Made by a program: the position numbers and the translations under genes. A stretch of DNA of 64,000 bases from Aphidius gifuensis (taxonomy: Eukaryota > Arthropoda > Insecta > Hymenoptera > Braconidae), in assembly GCF_014905175.1 (NCBI RefSeq), contig NC_057788.1:11539446-11603445 (forward strand), read 5' to 3'. This document shows positions 45,618-57,300 of the stretch, one piece after another (positions within the stretch are counted from its first letter, which is position 1; every line of letters starts with the position of its first letter). Under the pieces are notes generated by a model. That model saw nothing but the letters and a program-made list of their open reading frames with translations, had not been told where the DNA came from and searched no databases.

Positions 45618-45810
45618 GGATAGCTATTCTCGACATAATTATCCCCTGTACCGGGGATAACATGAAAACGCTCAAAAGCGATATAGTCGTTTGATGGAAA
45701 CCATTGAAAAAGATACAAATAAAGCCATAAATTAAGGTGAATTTCCACAAAATAGTTATCCCTGTCGCCGGGGATAACTGAGGGGATAATTATGTCGAGA
45801 ATAGCTATCC
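45618..45810. mobile_element. MITE with 29-bp perfect inverted repeats
   Basis: It starts GGATAGCTATTCTCGACATA at 45618 and ends with the exact 29-bp inverted copy at 45810. Inside lies a second inverted pair, CCGGGGATAAC and GTTATCCC. Length 193 bp. No target duplication was identified; it touches the CACAGGGC copy that starts at 45811. Confidence 0.85.
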
Positions 45811-45964
45811 AGCAGTCCAATTCACAGGGCATTACAATTTAGGGCTTTTTTCCTCTACTGGCGGCGCTTGTAGAGCTTTTGTATGTGAAATCTATATAAA
45901 AAAAATTTGACAAGCGCCATCACCGGCAAAAAAAAGCCCTAAATTGTAAAAAATTTGCCCTGTG
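45811..45964. repeat. CACAGGGC-family foldback MITE
   Basis: Begins AGCAGTCCAATTCACAGGGC and ends TTTGCCCTGTG. The right outer arm is lost. Confidence 0.8.
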
Positions 45965-46052
45965 TTTAAAAAAAAGTTTACAAAACCAACAATTATATGA
46001 CGTATCAATTATTAACAAATATTTTAAAATTGTGAATGGAACCTTAAAAGAG

Positions 46053-46191
46053 CCTTGATGAAAATGATTTCTTCTCTTTTCTCCGATATTTTTCCTGTTT
46101 CTCTGATTTTCCTCGATTTTTCTTCGATTTTTTCCGATTTTTCAAAATCAGAGTAATTCCGAAAAAATCGGAGAAATTATTTTCACCAAGG
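46053..46191. mobile_element. Small element of TCCGATTTT-type repeats
   Basis: Ends CCTTGATGAAAATGATTTCT (46053) and the inverted AGAAATTATTTTCACCAAGG (46191). The filling is a degenerate TCTCCGATTTT/TTCGATTTT repeat and its complement. A left-end relative is at 47482. Confidence 0.65.
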
Positions 46192-46435
46192 AGAACTATC
46201 ATCTGAGTTCTTTTTATTGTTTATTTTGTTTTTTGGCGAACCTCAAATAGAAAATTCGTCAATATACTTCATTTGCTGCTGCAGCTGCTTTTTTAACTTT
46301 GTTAATGTCATTTTTCATATTTATCCAAAATTTTGTTATGTGTATATCAATATTATCACAGCCATTAAAAAAACATAAATAATTCTACGCATATGCGCCC
46401 ACGCGTGCGCTGATGGAAATCACATATCAGAAAAA

Positions 46436-46604
46436 AAACCAGAAACTTAGAAAATATAACGAAGTTCCCCCGCCGGGAATCGAACCCGGTTCTTTTTGCT
46501 TACCGGGCAATCGCCTTGACCACTAGACCACAGGGCTTCTTATTTTTTCTAACTTTCATCAAGTTAACTCCAACGTCCTTCTATGAGTCAATTCATTTTT
46601 TCCT
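46436..46604 (-). repeat. tRNA-like sequence carried in an inverted repeat
   Basis: The minus strand has a tRNA-like core (A box TGGTCTAGTGG, B box GGTTCGATTCC, T-stem CCGGG/CCCGG). It has no pairing 7-bp acceptor stem and no normal anticodon loop (the loop would be CCGGTAA, lacking U33). The A box resembles tRNA-Glu. The core is bordered by GAAACTTAGAAAA and its complement. A second copy at 61199-61340 has a damaged B box. It is best seen as a tRNA-derived repeat (SINE-like or captured), not a working tRNA. Confidence 0.65.
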
Positions 46605-46769
46605 GCACCCGTATTCACAGGGCATTACAATTTAGGGCTTTTTTCATCCACCAGTGGCGCTTGTGGAGCTTTTTTATATGTAAAATCTATATAAAAAAAT
46701 TTTTATAAGCGCCATCAGTGGGAAAAAAAACCATAAATTGTATAAAATTTGCCCTGTGAATACGGGTGC
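46605..46769. repeat. CACAGGGC-family foldback MITE
   Basis: Complete copy: GCACCCGTATTCACAGGGC at the left and its inverted form at the right. The same outer ends occur in the copy at 60764-60924. Confidence 0.85.
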
Positions 46770-46801
46770 TGAACAATTCTGAATGCCGAGTTAATAGGTA
46801 A

Positions 46802-47160
46802 TAGGAGCTTTCTTTTGGGTGTTTATTTTTTTTCCTATTGATTTTCGCGCATGCGCAGTTAAATGCGCAGTCGGGTAAAAGTCAGATTGCAACAGCGTAG
46901 GACATAAGAAGCTGGATCAGCCATGTTTTAACTCTTATTTTTTAAAGGCGTGTGGCCACTAGCATAGTTTTTCGAACAAGTTCTATGCCATAGTCCATTT
47001 ATTACCAGAAACATCTAGATTATTCCCAGTTATCACTGAAAAAGTCAGTTGTTTCTGGTAAAAAATGAACTATGGCATAGAATTTGTTCGAAAAACTATG
47101 CTAGTGGCCACATGCCTTAAGAATCATTTGTTTTGACGCCACTGTTCTCTCCTCAATTTT
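46802..47160. mobile_element. AGGTGCTTTC-family MITE, interrupted
   Basis: Left part 46802-46945 (TAGGAGCTTTCTTTTGGGTG, then the GCATGCGCAGTTAAATGCGC block). It is interrupted at TTAA by the foldback 46946-47116 and continues to about 47160 with CGACGCC-like and CTCTCCTCAATTTTG blocks. The right end is missing. Confidence 0.75.
46946..47116. mobile_element. TTAA-flanked foldback MITE
   Basis: Arms of about 65 bp: AGGCGTGTGGCCACTAGCAT at the left and the inverted copy ending GCTAGTGGCCACATGCC. Target duplication TTAA at 46942-46945 and 47117-47120. In uninterrupted copies of the host MITE the site reads TTTTTTAAGAA, confirming insertion at a single TTAA. Confidence 0.88.
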
Positions 47161-47188
47161 GCGCAGTGATAAACATAAACATAGATCT

Positions 47189-47351
47189 GCAGTCCAATTC
47201 ACAGGGCATTACAATTTAGGGCTTTTTTCCTCCACTGGCGGCGCTTGTAGAGCTTTTGTATCTGAAATCTATATAAAAAAAATGTTACAAGCGCCATCAC
47301 CGGCAAAAAAAGCCCTAAACTGTAGAAAATTTGCCCTGTGAATTGGACTGC
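47189..47351. repeat. CACAGGGC-family foldback MITE
   Basis: Complete copy with the GCAGTCCAATTCACAGGGC type of end on both sides. Confidence 0.85.
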
Positions 47352-47481
47352 TGATGACTTAGCAATCAAAATTGTAAAGTATTATAAAAACTTTAAAGAG
47401 TTACGTATAGGTGTTATTGATCAAACAACAAGTGAAACTCTTTTAAAAAAATTAACAGAGTTGGAAAATCTTGAGAATTTC
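47352..47481 (+). pseudogene. Captured fragment of an F-box/LRR gene
   Basis: About 130 bp nearly identical to 49464-49595 in the gene at 48316 (it reads DDLAIKIVKYYKNFKELRIG, then TTSETLLKKLTELENLENF). It is bounded exactly by the MITE ending at 47351 and by the TCCGATTTT-type element starting at 47482. No F-box exon or further LRR is nearby. Confidence 0.8.
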
Positions 47482-47660
47482 CTTGTTGAAAATGATTTCT
47501 CCGATTTTCTTCGATTTTTCTCGGATTTTCTCTGATATTCTTCCGTTTCCTTCTGATTTTTTTCCGTCTGTCTCCGATATTTTACCGATTTTCTCCGCAT
47601 CGCTCCGACTCTCTACGAGTTTCTCCGATTTATTCCCTTTTAATCCGATTTTCTCCACAT
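47482..47660. repeat. Degenerate TCTCCGATTTT repeat tract
   Basis: Begins CCTTGTTGAAAATGATTTCT like the element at 46053, followed by about fifteen imperfect TCTCCGATTTT units. The expected right end was not found. Confidence 0.6.
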
Positions 47661-48315
47661 ATTGTTAAATAAAGATTTCAAAGCAAAATAGGATTAAAAC
47701 AAAAAAGCTTTTTTAATTTAATACGACAAATATGGCTACGGAAAATATGTAGCCAAATAAATTAATGAGTAATCTTTATTAAGATTAGCTATATTTGCCT
47801 TAATAAATTGAAATTATTGTGGCTATTTATGATGGTTTCATATGTTGCAACCTTTCTTTCAAATGGGAAAAATATTGAAAAAATCCTAAAAAAAAGTCAC
47901 GCATGTAGTAGGAACGAGTTCTATAGATAGCGCAAAAAATGTTTACATGCTGACCAGACTATTGCCCGAACTTGCCTGCGCAAAAACTGAATTTCGTGAG
48001 CTGCGTAGGTTGGCGGAAGAATGGGAAGGTGGAGGTGGTATTTCTGGCGGTAGACCGCCGTGAAGGAAAACCCCTGTTATCTCGTACTGGACATCGTGCT
48101 TGACTGACATCTCGTGATCCACGAGTGTTAAATAGTTTTCGTTTTTTTTTAATTTAATTTAATTAATTTCATTATAAAAATTAAAAAACTTCTGGTAAGT
48201 AGAAATCACTTTTTTATTTTCTCGCTTTTCATCAATAACATGTAATTTTATTTCGAAAGGTTATATAGTGGTTTTATAGTGAAATTAATTTCTTATTATT
48301 TTTCAGTATTAAAGC
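47661..48315. other. Upstream region of the plus-strand F-box/LRR gene
   Basis: Bases 47835-47985 resemble 170-300 at the window start (blocks CATATGTTG, AAAAAATC-CTAAAAAAAAGTCAC). Bases 48000-48130 are more GC-rich and are a likely promoter or 5' UTR. A 5' UTR intron may end at the AG before 48310. No other gene. Confidence 0.45.
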
Positions 48316-50210
48316 ATGATGGGTTTAAAAGAGATTTGTGGCCAGCTGAGAGATCAAGAAGTCGTTGATCATGTCAGCAAGGAAAGGTTTGACATCAACA
48401 GCCTGGATTATGATTCTCTATTCGAAATATTCATGCGGCTGCCAATACCAGAAAGAATAGCCATGGAAGAAGGTATAATTATTGAAATAAAGTTTCTATT
48501 AACAATCAATGTTTTATTATTATTAGTTCTTTAATTTGTTATTTTTTATTCTAGTTTGTCCCAAATGGAAAGAGATTTGTCAACATGCTTGGTACGACAT
48601 TAAAAAATACAAATGTGGTATATCAATTGGACGTTCTTATGATAACTGCTTGTTGACACAATCATACGTAGTAAAAATACTATTCAATTGTGGTTTTTTT
48701 TTGAGAGAACTATCTCTTTCAAATGTTTGTGATTCAAGTATTATGCCATTTGTCGGTGAACACTGTAAAAATTTAACAAGTCTTGAATGTGAATTTGAAG
48801 ACGATTCATTGATGAATCATCCTTATCATTTTGTTCAAGCGTTTAGACAGTTAGATCAATTAAAAAAGATTAAATTACACATGAAATATTATGAATGGGA
48901 TTGTTTAATTGATCTATATGAAATAATCAATAGTCTTCCAGAAGAAATTAATGAAATTCATCTTATTTCTAAAAATAAGTCAGTACGGAACAAAAGGCTT
49001 TTTTTCGTAAGTTAACATTAGTTACTAGTTGTTTAGCACTATTAAATGAATACAATTCAATCAATACAAATTATTCTAATGAATTTTTATCTTTTTTCAG
49101 ACTTTACAAAAATTTGAAAATCTTCAAAGTTTGACATTACACGGCCACTGTTCAGACAACGTTATTCAAGAAATAGTCGAAAAAACAACACTGGTTTATC
49201 TTGACATCAAATTAATAAGGATGCCCGTAGATTACTCATCATTTAATAAACTTGTAAATTTGGAACATATCAACCTATCGACCGTGATGTTCGATCGCAT
49301 GCCAAATTTAACTACAGATGTACTCAATACTATTTTCAGTACATGCAAATATCTGAAGTACCTTAATATTCCAAACGGCTCATATGAAATAGCTGAAATT
49401 CCACTCAAAAACTGGATAAACTTTCAATACTTGGAACATTTCAGTATGAGTTGTAATACAATATCTGATGACTTAGCAATCAAAATTGTAAAGTATTGCA
49501 AGAGTTTAAAAGAATTACGTATAAGTGTTGTTGATCGAACAACAAGTGAAACTGCTTTAAAAAAATTAACAGAGTTGAAAAATCTTGAAAATTTATCATT
49601 GTTTGGCCACATTACATGCAGTGATGACGTAATAATAGCAATTTCAAAAAATAATAAAAAACTCAAACGTTTGGAATTGCCCATATTTTCATCAACATAC
49701 GTTCTTAAGGAGTTATCAAAATTGAAATATCTTGAACATTTAAATTTGAATAATGTAACGAATATTAAAGATAGTACCATTATTGCTATTGCTAATAATT
49801 GTAAAAATCTCAAATGTTTAGAAATTCAATTTGCTTTAGATATAACTGAAGCACATTTTATTATTGCTTTAACGAGTATGGAAAATTTACAAGAATTAAA
49901 CGTATCTAACTGTGTAAATATAACAGACAATATCATCATCACATTGAAAGCATTAAAAAAGTTAAGTTGTGCTAGTTGCAAGAAACTTACTAATGCTGGT
50001 ATTATTCAACTCATAAAAAATAATCCAGATCTTGAAAACCTCGATATCAGCGATATCAATAATATCACAGCTGACGTAGTTAATTGTGCCGATAAGATAA
50101 CTAAAAATCGTACAAATGGTATTATTTTGCACATACGGACTTGTGATTGGAAACTTTTAAAAGCTACTCAGTCAATTGAATCTCAATGGTTGGTCTTTGA
50201 TTTTTATTAA
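48316..50210 (+). CDS. F-box/leucine-rich-repeat protein (FBXL-like), complete
   Basis: Three exons: 48316-48472, 48555-49006 and 49101-50210; introns 82 and 94 bp; 572 aa. The start MMGLKEICGQLRDQEVVDHV has two adjacent Met codons; exon 1 from the first is 157 nt as in the paralogues. F-box: LDYDSLFEIFMRLPIPERIA in exon 1 and VCPKWKEICQHAWYDIKKYK in exon 2. Exon 3 begins TLQKFENLQSLTLHGHCSDN and has about ten LRRs (for example IKDSTIIAIANNCKNLKCLE and LTNAGIIQLIKNNPDLENLD), ending SIESQWLVFDFY. It lacks the PSIPG insert found in the minus-strand genes, so it forms a separate branch. No signal peptide. Presumed SCF ubiquitin-ligase substrate receptor, substrate unknown. All frames open. Confidence 0.9.
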
Positions 50211-51119
50211 TTAAAATATTATCGTATTCTTTTCTGTAATTTATGCGTGATATTTTACTGTGATGTATATATATTCTTAAGAAAATATAATTATAATTTG
50301 TAAAAAAACATTACACTAATGAGTACTTACAAAAAGTAAATAATAATACTTAATGCTTTTATTTACACGTGTTATTTTCACTAGATAATGATGTATCATT
50401 AAAAGAACATATTGTAATACTGTATATAACTTAGAATGATAAAAATTCAAATCTTAATGTTATGATTTTGTAAAATAAAATTCAAATTTGTATGAGTAAA
50501 CATAACAATCCACAATATTTTCCATCACAAAACATGCCAAAAGTAGTTTCTATTTGAAATAATTTAATCCAAGTTTAATGATATAAATTAAAATATGTTA
50601 TATTTTTTAATTTAACAGGTGTCCTTAGCAGAAGACTCAACAACAGATTCATAGATACTTGTTAATAAAATGAGCACTTTTCCAATAGCTGTTTAATATA
50701 GCTACTTTATAGAAACTACTAAACATTAATAGCAATTTTGCTAGTGGTCACCGGGCCACAATTTCAAATTAAAATTGTACAGAATTGCGCGGGTTAACGG
50801 TAAAGAGAGAGAGAGAGAGATAAGCTACTCTATAGTTACCAGTCGATGCTCAAACAGTGGTTACATATAGATATTATATATATATTGACAATGACATCAA
50901 TATTACCTACTGGACAATAAATGAGATGTTCATCTCCCTGTATTTTTAGTCTTCTCGGTTTAACCTCAAAGTCTTTTCAAATAAAGTTTACAATTTACAT
51001 ATTTATTGCAATTTATTGATCTTTAATGTTTGACGATTGACAACGATTGACGAGTAAAAAAAGAAAAACATCAACAGTACTGTCATTCCACGTGTATATA
51101 TTATAATTTATCAATTAAG
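50211..51119. other. Intergenic DNA between the F-box/LRR gene and CCDC25
   Basis: 3' UTR of the F-box/LRR gene, a GA microsatellite (about 50803-50820) and the CCDC25 5' flank. No gene or transposon ends recognised. Confidence 0.6.
50803..50820. repeat. GA microsatellite
   Basis: About eight to nine GA units following GGTAAAG. Confidence 0.85.
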
Positions 51120-52073
51120 ATGGTATTTTTCTTTGAAAGCGACGGTAAACAACAATTATAATATTATAATTTTTAAAATTTAAATAATAAGTATCATCTA
51201 CTTATCTTACATGCACTTACATGTGTCCTATGTTGTTATCATTTTCTCATGTTGAGTTCAATTTATTATTGTGGTTGTTTTATTCATAATTTTCAGTTGT
51301 TCAACCTCCTGTTACCTTATTTATGGGTATTGATAAACATGAAAGTACGTACTTCTACTTGAATTAATTTATTTAAAAATCAAAAAGTTAATTATGATAA
51401 GATATTACAATCAGTTGTGTATTTTGTTTAGATGAGGATTTAATAAAATGGGGCTGGCCAGAAGATGTTTGGTTTCACGTAGATAAATTTTCTTCTGCCC
51501 ATGTTTATCTTCGACTTCGACCAGTAAGTACATTCAAATTCAAATGAATTACATTTTTATTTATTAACAACTAATTATAATAATAAAATATTGATAAAAT
51601 TATTTTTCTAGGGCCAGACAATCGATGATATACCAAGTTCAGTTCTCGAGGATGCTGCACAACTTGTAAAAGCCAACAGTATTGAAGGTAACAAAGTCAA
51701 TGACGTTGGTATTGTCTACACAATGTGGGCAAATTTAAAAAAAACACCTGGCATGGAAGTTGGTCAAGTTAGTTTTCATAAAGAAAAAGATGTAAGAAAA
51801 ATGAAAATAAGTAAAAGAATAAATGCAATTGTCAATCGTTTAAACAAAACAAAAAGATCAGCTGAGCCAAATTTTCGAGGTGAACGTGAAGAAAGAGATA
51901 GAAAAGAAAGAGAGGATCAAAAAAAAGTAATACGTGAACGTAAAGAAAAAGAAAAAATAGAAGAAAAAAAAAGACAAGATGAAGCAGAAATAAGAAGTTA
52001 CACATCACTTTTTACTGAAAATAAAATGACAACAAACACAGAAGCTGGCTATGATTCAGATGATTTTATGTGA
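51120..52073 (+). CDS. CCDC25: Coiled-coil domain-containing protein 25 (CCDC25)
   Basis: Four exons: 51120-51144, 51297-51344, 51432-51523 and 51612-52073; 208 aa, the same length as the human protein. Seen: N-terminal MVFFFESD, then the NFACT-R/DUF814 fold (EDLIKWGWPEDVWFHVDKFS, SSAHVYLRLRP, DIPSSVLEDAAQLVKANSIE), a highly charged coiled coil (REERDRKEREDQKKV onward), and the conserved end SYTSLF to SDDFM. Family knowledge: it belongs to the NFACT-R/Jlp2 group. The vertebrate protein has been described as a membrane-associated DNA sensor, while yeast Jlp2 is poorly understood, so the ancestral role is unclear. The first two exons are tiny (25 and 48 nt) and are assigned from family conservation and splice sites. 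Poly-A signal AATAAA at 52099-52104. Convergent with QTRT1. Confidence 0.95.
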
Positions 52074-52208
52074 TTAATCTATTTTCAATTTTATTCATAA
52101 TAAATTATATTAAAAAAATTAAATGTGCCTGTGTGATGATCAAGTTGATAAAATAAATTAATACTTGTAGATATTAAAAATTTAAGTTAATCTAATTTTA
52201 AATTATCA

Positions 52209-53740
52209 TCAACTTTCTAATAAATTAATATTAACTGAATTAAGTGCATCTATTATCCATTTTGGATAATTTTTATCAGAATACAAAGTGTCCATGTAAT
52301 CTTTGACGAATTTTGGAAAACATTGGTTAACAATACTCGTACGAATGTCTTTCATAAGTTTTAATTGAAATGCAATATTGTGAACAGTCAAAAGATGACA
52401 AGCTACTGTTTCAACAGTCACAATATGATGAATATATGCTCTTGTGTATGTTTTACATGTAGAACAATCACAATTTTCATCAATCGGTTTTAAATCATTT
52501 TTATAAATTTGTTGACGTAAACTCAATTGTCCAGTTCGAACTAATGCACATCCAAATCTCTATAAATATAAAATTTAAGTGTATTAATTTTTGTTTTCCT
52601 TGTTGCTTTCATTGACTGAAATTTAAAATAAAAATTGAATAAAATACTCACAGCTGTTCTTGTTGGAAAAACACAATCAAACATGTCAACTCCAAGTGCA
52701 ACACATACAACTAAATCAACAGCAAATCCAACACCCATGAGATACCTTGGTTTATTTTTTGGAAGAATATCTGTACTCACATGAACCATTCGCCAAAAAT
52801 CATTTTTACTTTCACCACCACTTAAACCACCAACTGCAAAACCATTGACGTCACGTTTAATATGTTCCTCAGCACTTTGACGTCTTAAATTTTCATCTAA
52901 AGCACCTTGAACAATTGGAAATATACTTTGTTCATGTGGACGTTTATCAGCAGCTAAGCAACGATCCAACCACCTAGTTGTTCGATGCATTGCTTCTTCA
53001 ACTCTTGGACCAGTTGATGTTGTTGGTATAACATCATCCAATTGCATCATTATATCAGCACCAATAGCATTTTGTATTTCTATTGAATGTTCTGGTGTCA
53101 ACATACATTCAGAAGTTTCATCAAATGGTGATCTAAATTTAACTCCGTCTTCAGTTACTTCTGCTAATTTCATTAAAGATACCATTTGAAATCCTCCAGA
53201 GTCTGTTAATAGTGCTCTATTCCAATTCATAAATTTATGTAGACCACCTGCTTCTTTTAAAATTTCTGGTCCCTTAAATTAATTAATAAATTAATAATAG
53301 ATTAATTATAATTAAAAAAAAATTAATATTATTTACCGGACGTATTCCCAGATGATATGTATTACTCAACATTATTTGACAATCTAATTGTTCCAGTTGT
53401 TGAGGTAACAATCCTTTTAATGTACCCTAAAAAAATTTTATAATATATGTATTTTTTTAATTAAAATATGTAAACAATGCCACACGTATAACCTATAAAA
53501 TAACAATGAGTTTTAACAAACCTGTGTTCCAACTGGCATAAAAACTGGTGTATCAACATGATGATGAACTAATGTCATTACTCCAACTCTTGCTTTGGTT
53601 GTTTTACACTCATTTGTAACTTTGTAAATTAATGGTTTATTTGTATTATTGTTCATTTTTGTAACTATTGACTTTTTTTGTGAGATCAAAACCATGCCAT
53701 CAATGACAACGTGTCTCATGCGACTTCTAAAAGCAATCAT
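52209..53740 (-). CDS. QTRT1: Queuine tRNA-ribosyltransferase catalytic subunit 1 (TGT)
   Basis: Four exons: 53740-53522, 53426-53337, 53272-52652 and 52559-52209; 426 aa. With QTRT2 it exchanges guanine-34 for queuine in the anticodons of tRNA-Tyr, -His, -Asn and -Asp. Seen: substrate-binding motif DSGGFQM (about residue 127), the QLDDVIP and VQGALDENLR blocks, LSGGE, the nucleophile region GVDMFDCVFPTRTARFG that crosses the last intron, and the zinc site CDCSTC followed by an HN pair 25 residues on. All key residues are present. The N terminus is about 20-25 aa longer than the human enzyme; initiation at Met-8, Met-16 or Met-28 is possible. Its stop lies only 135 bp from that of CCDC25. Confidence 0.95.
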
Positions 53741-54352
53741 GATAGTTCATCATAGGCGCCATACTCTTTTTCTTTTTTAGTTAAAATAGAGAGGAAGAGA
53801 GATAGAACATCCGTACACACGTGGTTTTTTTAAATCGATATATCATATACACTTGTTAATTTGTTTTTTATTATTTTGAAAATTCTTACAATGATAATTA
53901 TGCTACGATTGCATTATTTTTTTTGTTCGTTTTTTAGTTTATGTACAATTGAAAATACATAACTTTTTGTTTTTCGACTTTATTTTATTATTAGTTTATT
54001 AATAAACAAATTAATCAAATCCTGAGGGCATTTAATTTAAAAAAACAATTAATTAGTACCTAATTTTTATGCCGTAATAAGTATCATCTGGTAGTTATAA
54101 AATGTGATGTTTGAACACACTGATAAAGCGATAAAATTAAAAATTAATTATAAGTCAATAATTTCATTTATGTTTCATTCTTATCATTATCAAATTTATA
54201 AAATTATCAGAATTTAAAAGATAGAATTATAAATAAAAAGAAATAATAATAATAATCGAAGAAATGAGCAGTTCTTTTCAAGTCTTAGCAATATTGTAAT
54301 CACTTTTAAAAATTTGTTATAAAAAATCAGCGTGTGACCGCATTAGATGACG
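53741..54352. other. Intergenic DNA between QTRT1 and the ankyrin gene
   Basis: 5' flank of QTRT1 and 3' UTR of the ankyrin-repeat gene. AT-rich, nothing else seen. Confidence 0.6.
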
Positions 54353-57300
54353 TCAGTAAAATTCAGAATCAGAACTGTGCTGAGAGTCATTGATTCTTCC
54401 ATTTAAATAAACTTCTGATGTTTGTTGAATTGATGGTGCTTGTTTTGTAGATTCCCAACTTTGCCCTATTAATGCAAAAAAAAAACAAAATTTATAATAA
54501 TTTTGATATAATAACAAGTATATAAATGTATACATTTATAATAAAATGATAAAAATAATAACCATGTGCTGCGAGAATAGTTGCGAGACATTTGGCAACT
54601 GCTGGATTTGGTGCACATGCAAGTGCTGGAGTTAAACCATCAGAGTCAACAGCAACAACGCTAGCACCAAGTTGTAAAAGTCTTCTGGTAACACCAACAA
54701 GGCCATTTCTTGCAGCAAGATGAAGTGGAGTTTTTTGTTGTTTATTTACCATGTTGATAGTGAGTTTCATTTGATTTTGTGATTTTTTTAAATTATCTTT
54801 ATTGTTACCAAGTGCCTCAATTCTATCAAGTAGAAGTGAGGCAGCAGTTGAATGACGTCTCTGACAAGCTAAATGAAGTGCAGAATTATTGGCTGAATCA
54901 ACAGCTCTTATGTCAGCTTTCCATTCAATTAACAATTCAATTGTATTTATATGACCAGTAACTGCAGCACTGAGAAGTGGTGTTCGTCCAGCATAATCTT
55001 GTGCTTCAAGTCCTGCAAGATCTGGACCAACTGAAGATAAAATTAATCTTGCACACTCAAATGATCCAGCAGCAGCAGCAATATGAAGTGGCAATCTTCC
55101 ACCAGGTGTATCACGTGGTGCTGCTACTGTTTGTCCACCAAATTTATTGATTAATAACTCAAGACATTGAGCTGAGCCTTGATGAACAGCACAATGTACA
55201 GCAGAAAATGGATTACCTTCAAGTGTATCAACTAAATTATGATCAAGTAAAAATTCAACACATTTTGCATTTTCATTGTAGCAAGCCCAATGAAGAACTG
55301 TACATCCTTGATCATCCTTAAGAGTTACAGCTGTTGAATCAATTTTAACAAGTGCAGCAAGTGCATTTAATCGTCCACAAGCAGCAGCCAAATGAAGTGG
55401 TGTTTTACCATTTAAATCTTGAGCTGAAACTCTAGCACCATGTTCAAGAAGCATTTCAACCATGGGTAAATCTTGTTCTTTTACAACAGCACGAAATAGT
55501 GGTGTATGTTTATTAATATCTGGTAAATTACAGTCTGCTTTGTACTTTAGTAATAGGGAGGCACAATCTTTAACACTATTTGCCACTGCAAGTGTCAATG
55601 GAGTACGATATTTAGCATCACATTTATCAATAACTGATGGATCTTCAGTACTTTGAAGAAGTAATTTAAGACAATTAGTATGTCCCATTGCAGCAGCACA
55701 ATGAAGAGGTGTACGTTTCGTAATATTATCTTGTACTGATACAATAGCTCCAGATTTGAGTAATTGACTAACACATTGTTCTTGGCCACGATATGCAGCA
55801 AGATCTAAGGGAGTTTTACCAGTATCTTCACATATATTTGTGCTAGGAAATAGTGGTAATAGAAGTCTTAAAATCTCTGAATGACCATGATAGGCTGCAA
55901 TATGTAAAGGAGTAAGTGATGGAATTGGAAGTTCTTGATTGTCATGACGAATTGATGAATTTGTTGTTCCACCAACAATTGCTGATAATTGAGTTTTTCC
56001 AAAAGCAGATTCATGAAGTAGAGCTTCAAGTGCTGGTTGATTACCACCAGCAACAGCATAATGAATAGTTGTAAATCCTCGTTTATCACGTAAATGAGGA
56101 TTTGCTCGATGATCCAAAAGATATCGAACACATTGATCTAAATTATCAGATGGATTTGATGCAGCTGCAGCAAGATGAAGACAAGTTGCTCCATTGACAT
56201 CTTGAGCATTTGGATCACTACCATAACCAATAAGTGGAAATACACAAGCATAGTGATTTTGACTTGCTGCATAATGAAGTGCTAATCGATTATCATTATC
56301 AGAAAGACGAAAATTAGCACCACTTGAAAGTAAAAGATCAAGACAATCAACTGATCCTTTTAATGCAGCTGAATGTAATGGTGTTCTACCACCAATATCA
56401 CGTGAATCAATTTTACGACTATCAACTTGTAATAATTTTCTGCAAACTTCAATATGACCAGCAAGACAACTCAAATGTAGTGGTGTACGTTGTTCAGCAT
56501 TTCTTGCTGCTGGAGAAGCACCACATTCTAATAATGTCATTGTTAAACATTCATGACCAAACCATGCTGCAATATGAAGTGCAGTATTACCATTTTTATC
56601 TCGTGTATCTGGTGAAGCACCGGCATCCAATAGACTCTTTGATCTCGTAAATCTTCCATGAATCGCTGTCATATGAAGAGGTGTTCTTCCATCCTGAGAT
56701 TGCACATTTATTCTAGCACCTGAATTTAATAATGACTCATGACAATCAACACCTCGTGTACTAGCTGCTGCAACATGAAGTGGTGTTTGTCCTCGATAAT
56801 TTGCAACCTCAATATTTGATCCATGACGAATTAATTCCATAACTGCATCAACATGACCATTTAAACATGCTAAATGTAATGGAGTATTTCCATAAACATT
56901 TTTAGCCTCAATATCAGCACCAGCTTCAATTAAAATTCTAATACAATTAATTTGACCAGCTGCAACTGCAGCATGAAGAGGTGTATAAAGATCAACATCA
57001 CGTACATCAATTTCAGCATTGTGATCTAATAATATTTTAACAATTTCATGATGACCTTGATGTGCTGCATAATGCAGTGCTATTCTATCTTTTTTATCTT
57101 GTGCATTTACAGCACAATCAGGATGTTCTAAAAATAATTTAATCATTTCAATATGACCATTAAATGCTGCATGATGCCAGCATGTTCTTCCACCTCGATC
57201 ACTTGAATTAACACTTAATAATTTTGGAATAATCAATTTAGCACAGCGCACAGCATTATTAGCTGCAGCAATATGCAGAGGTGCCCGCCAATGTCTATCA

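Noticed and set aside
46466..46540. Functional tRNA gene
   Set aside because: A and B boxes are present but the acceptor stem does not pair and the anticodon loop lacks U33, so it is listed as a tRNA-like repeat.
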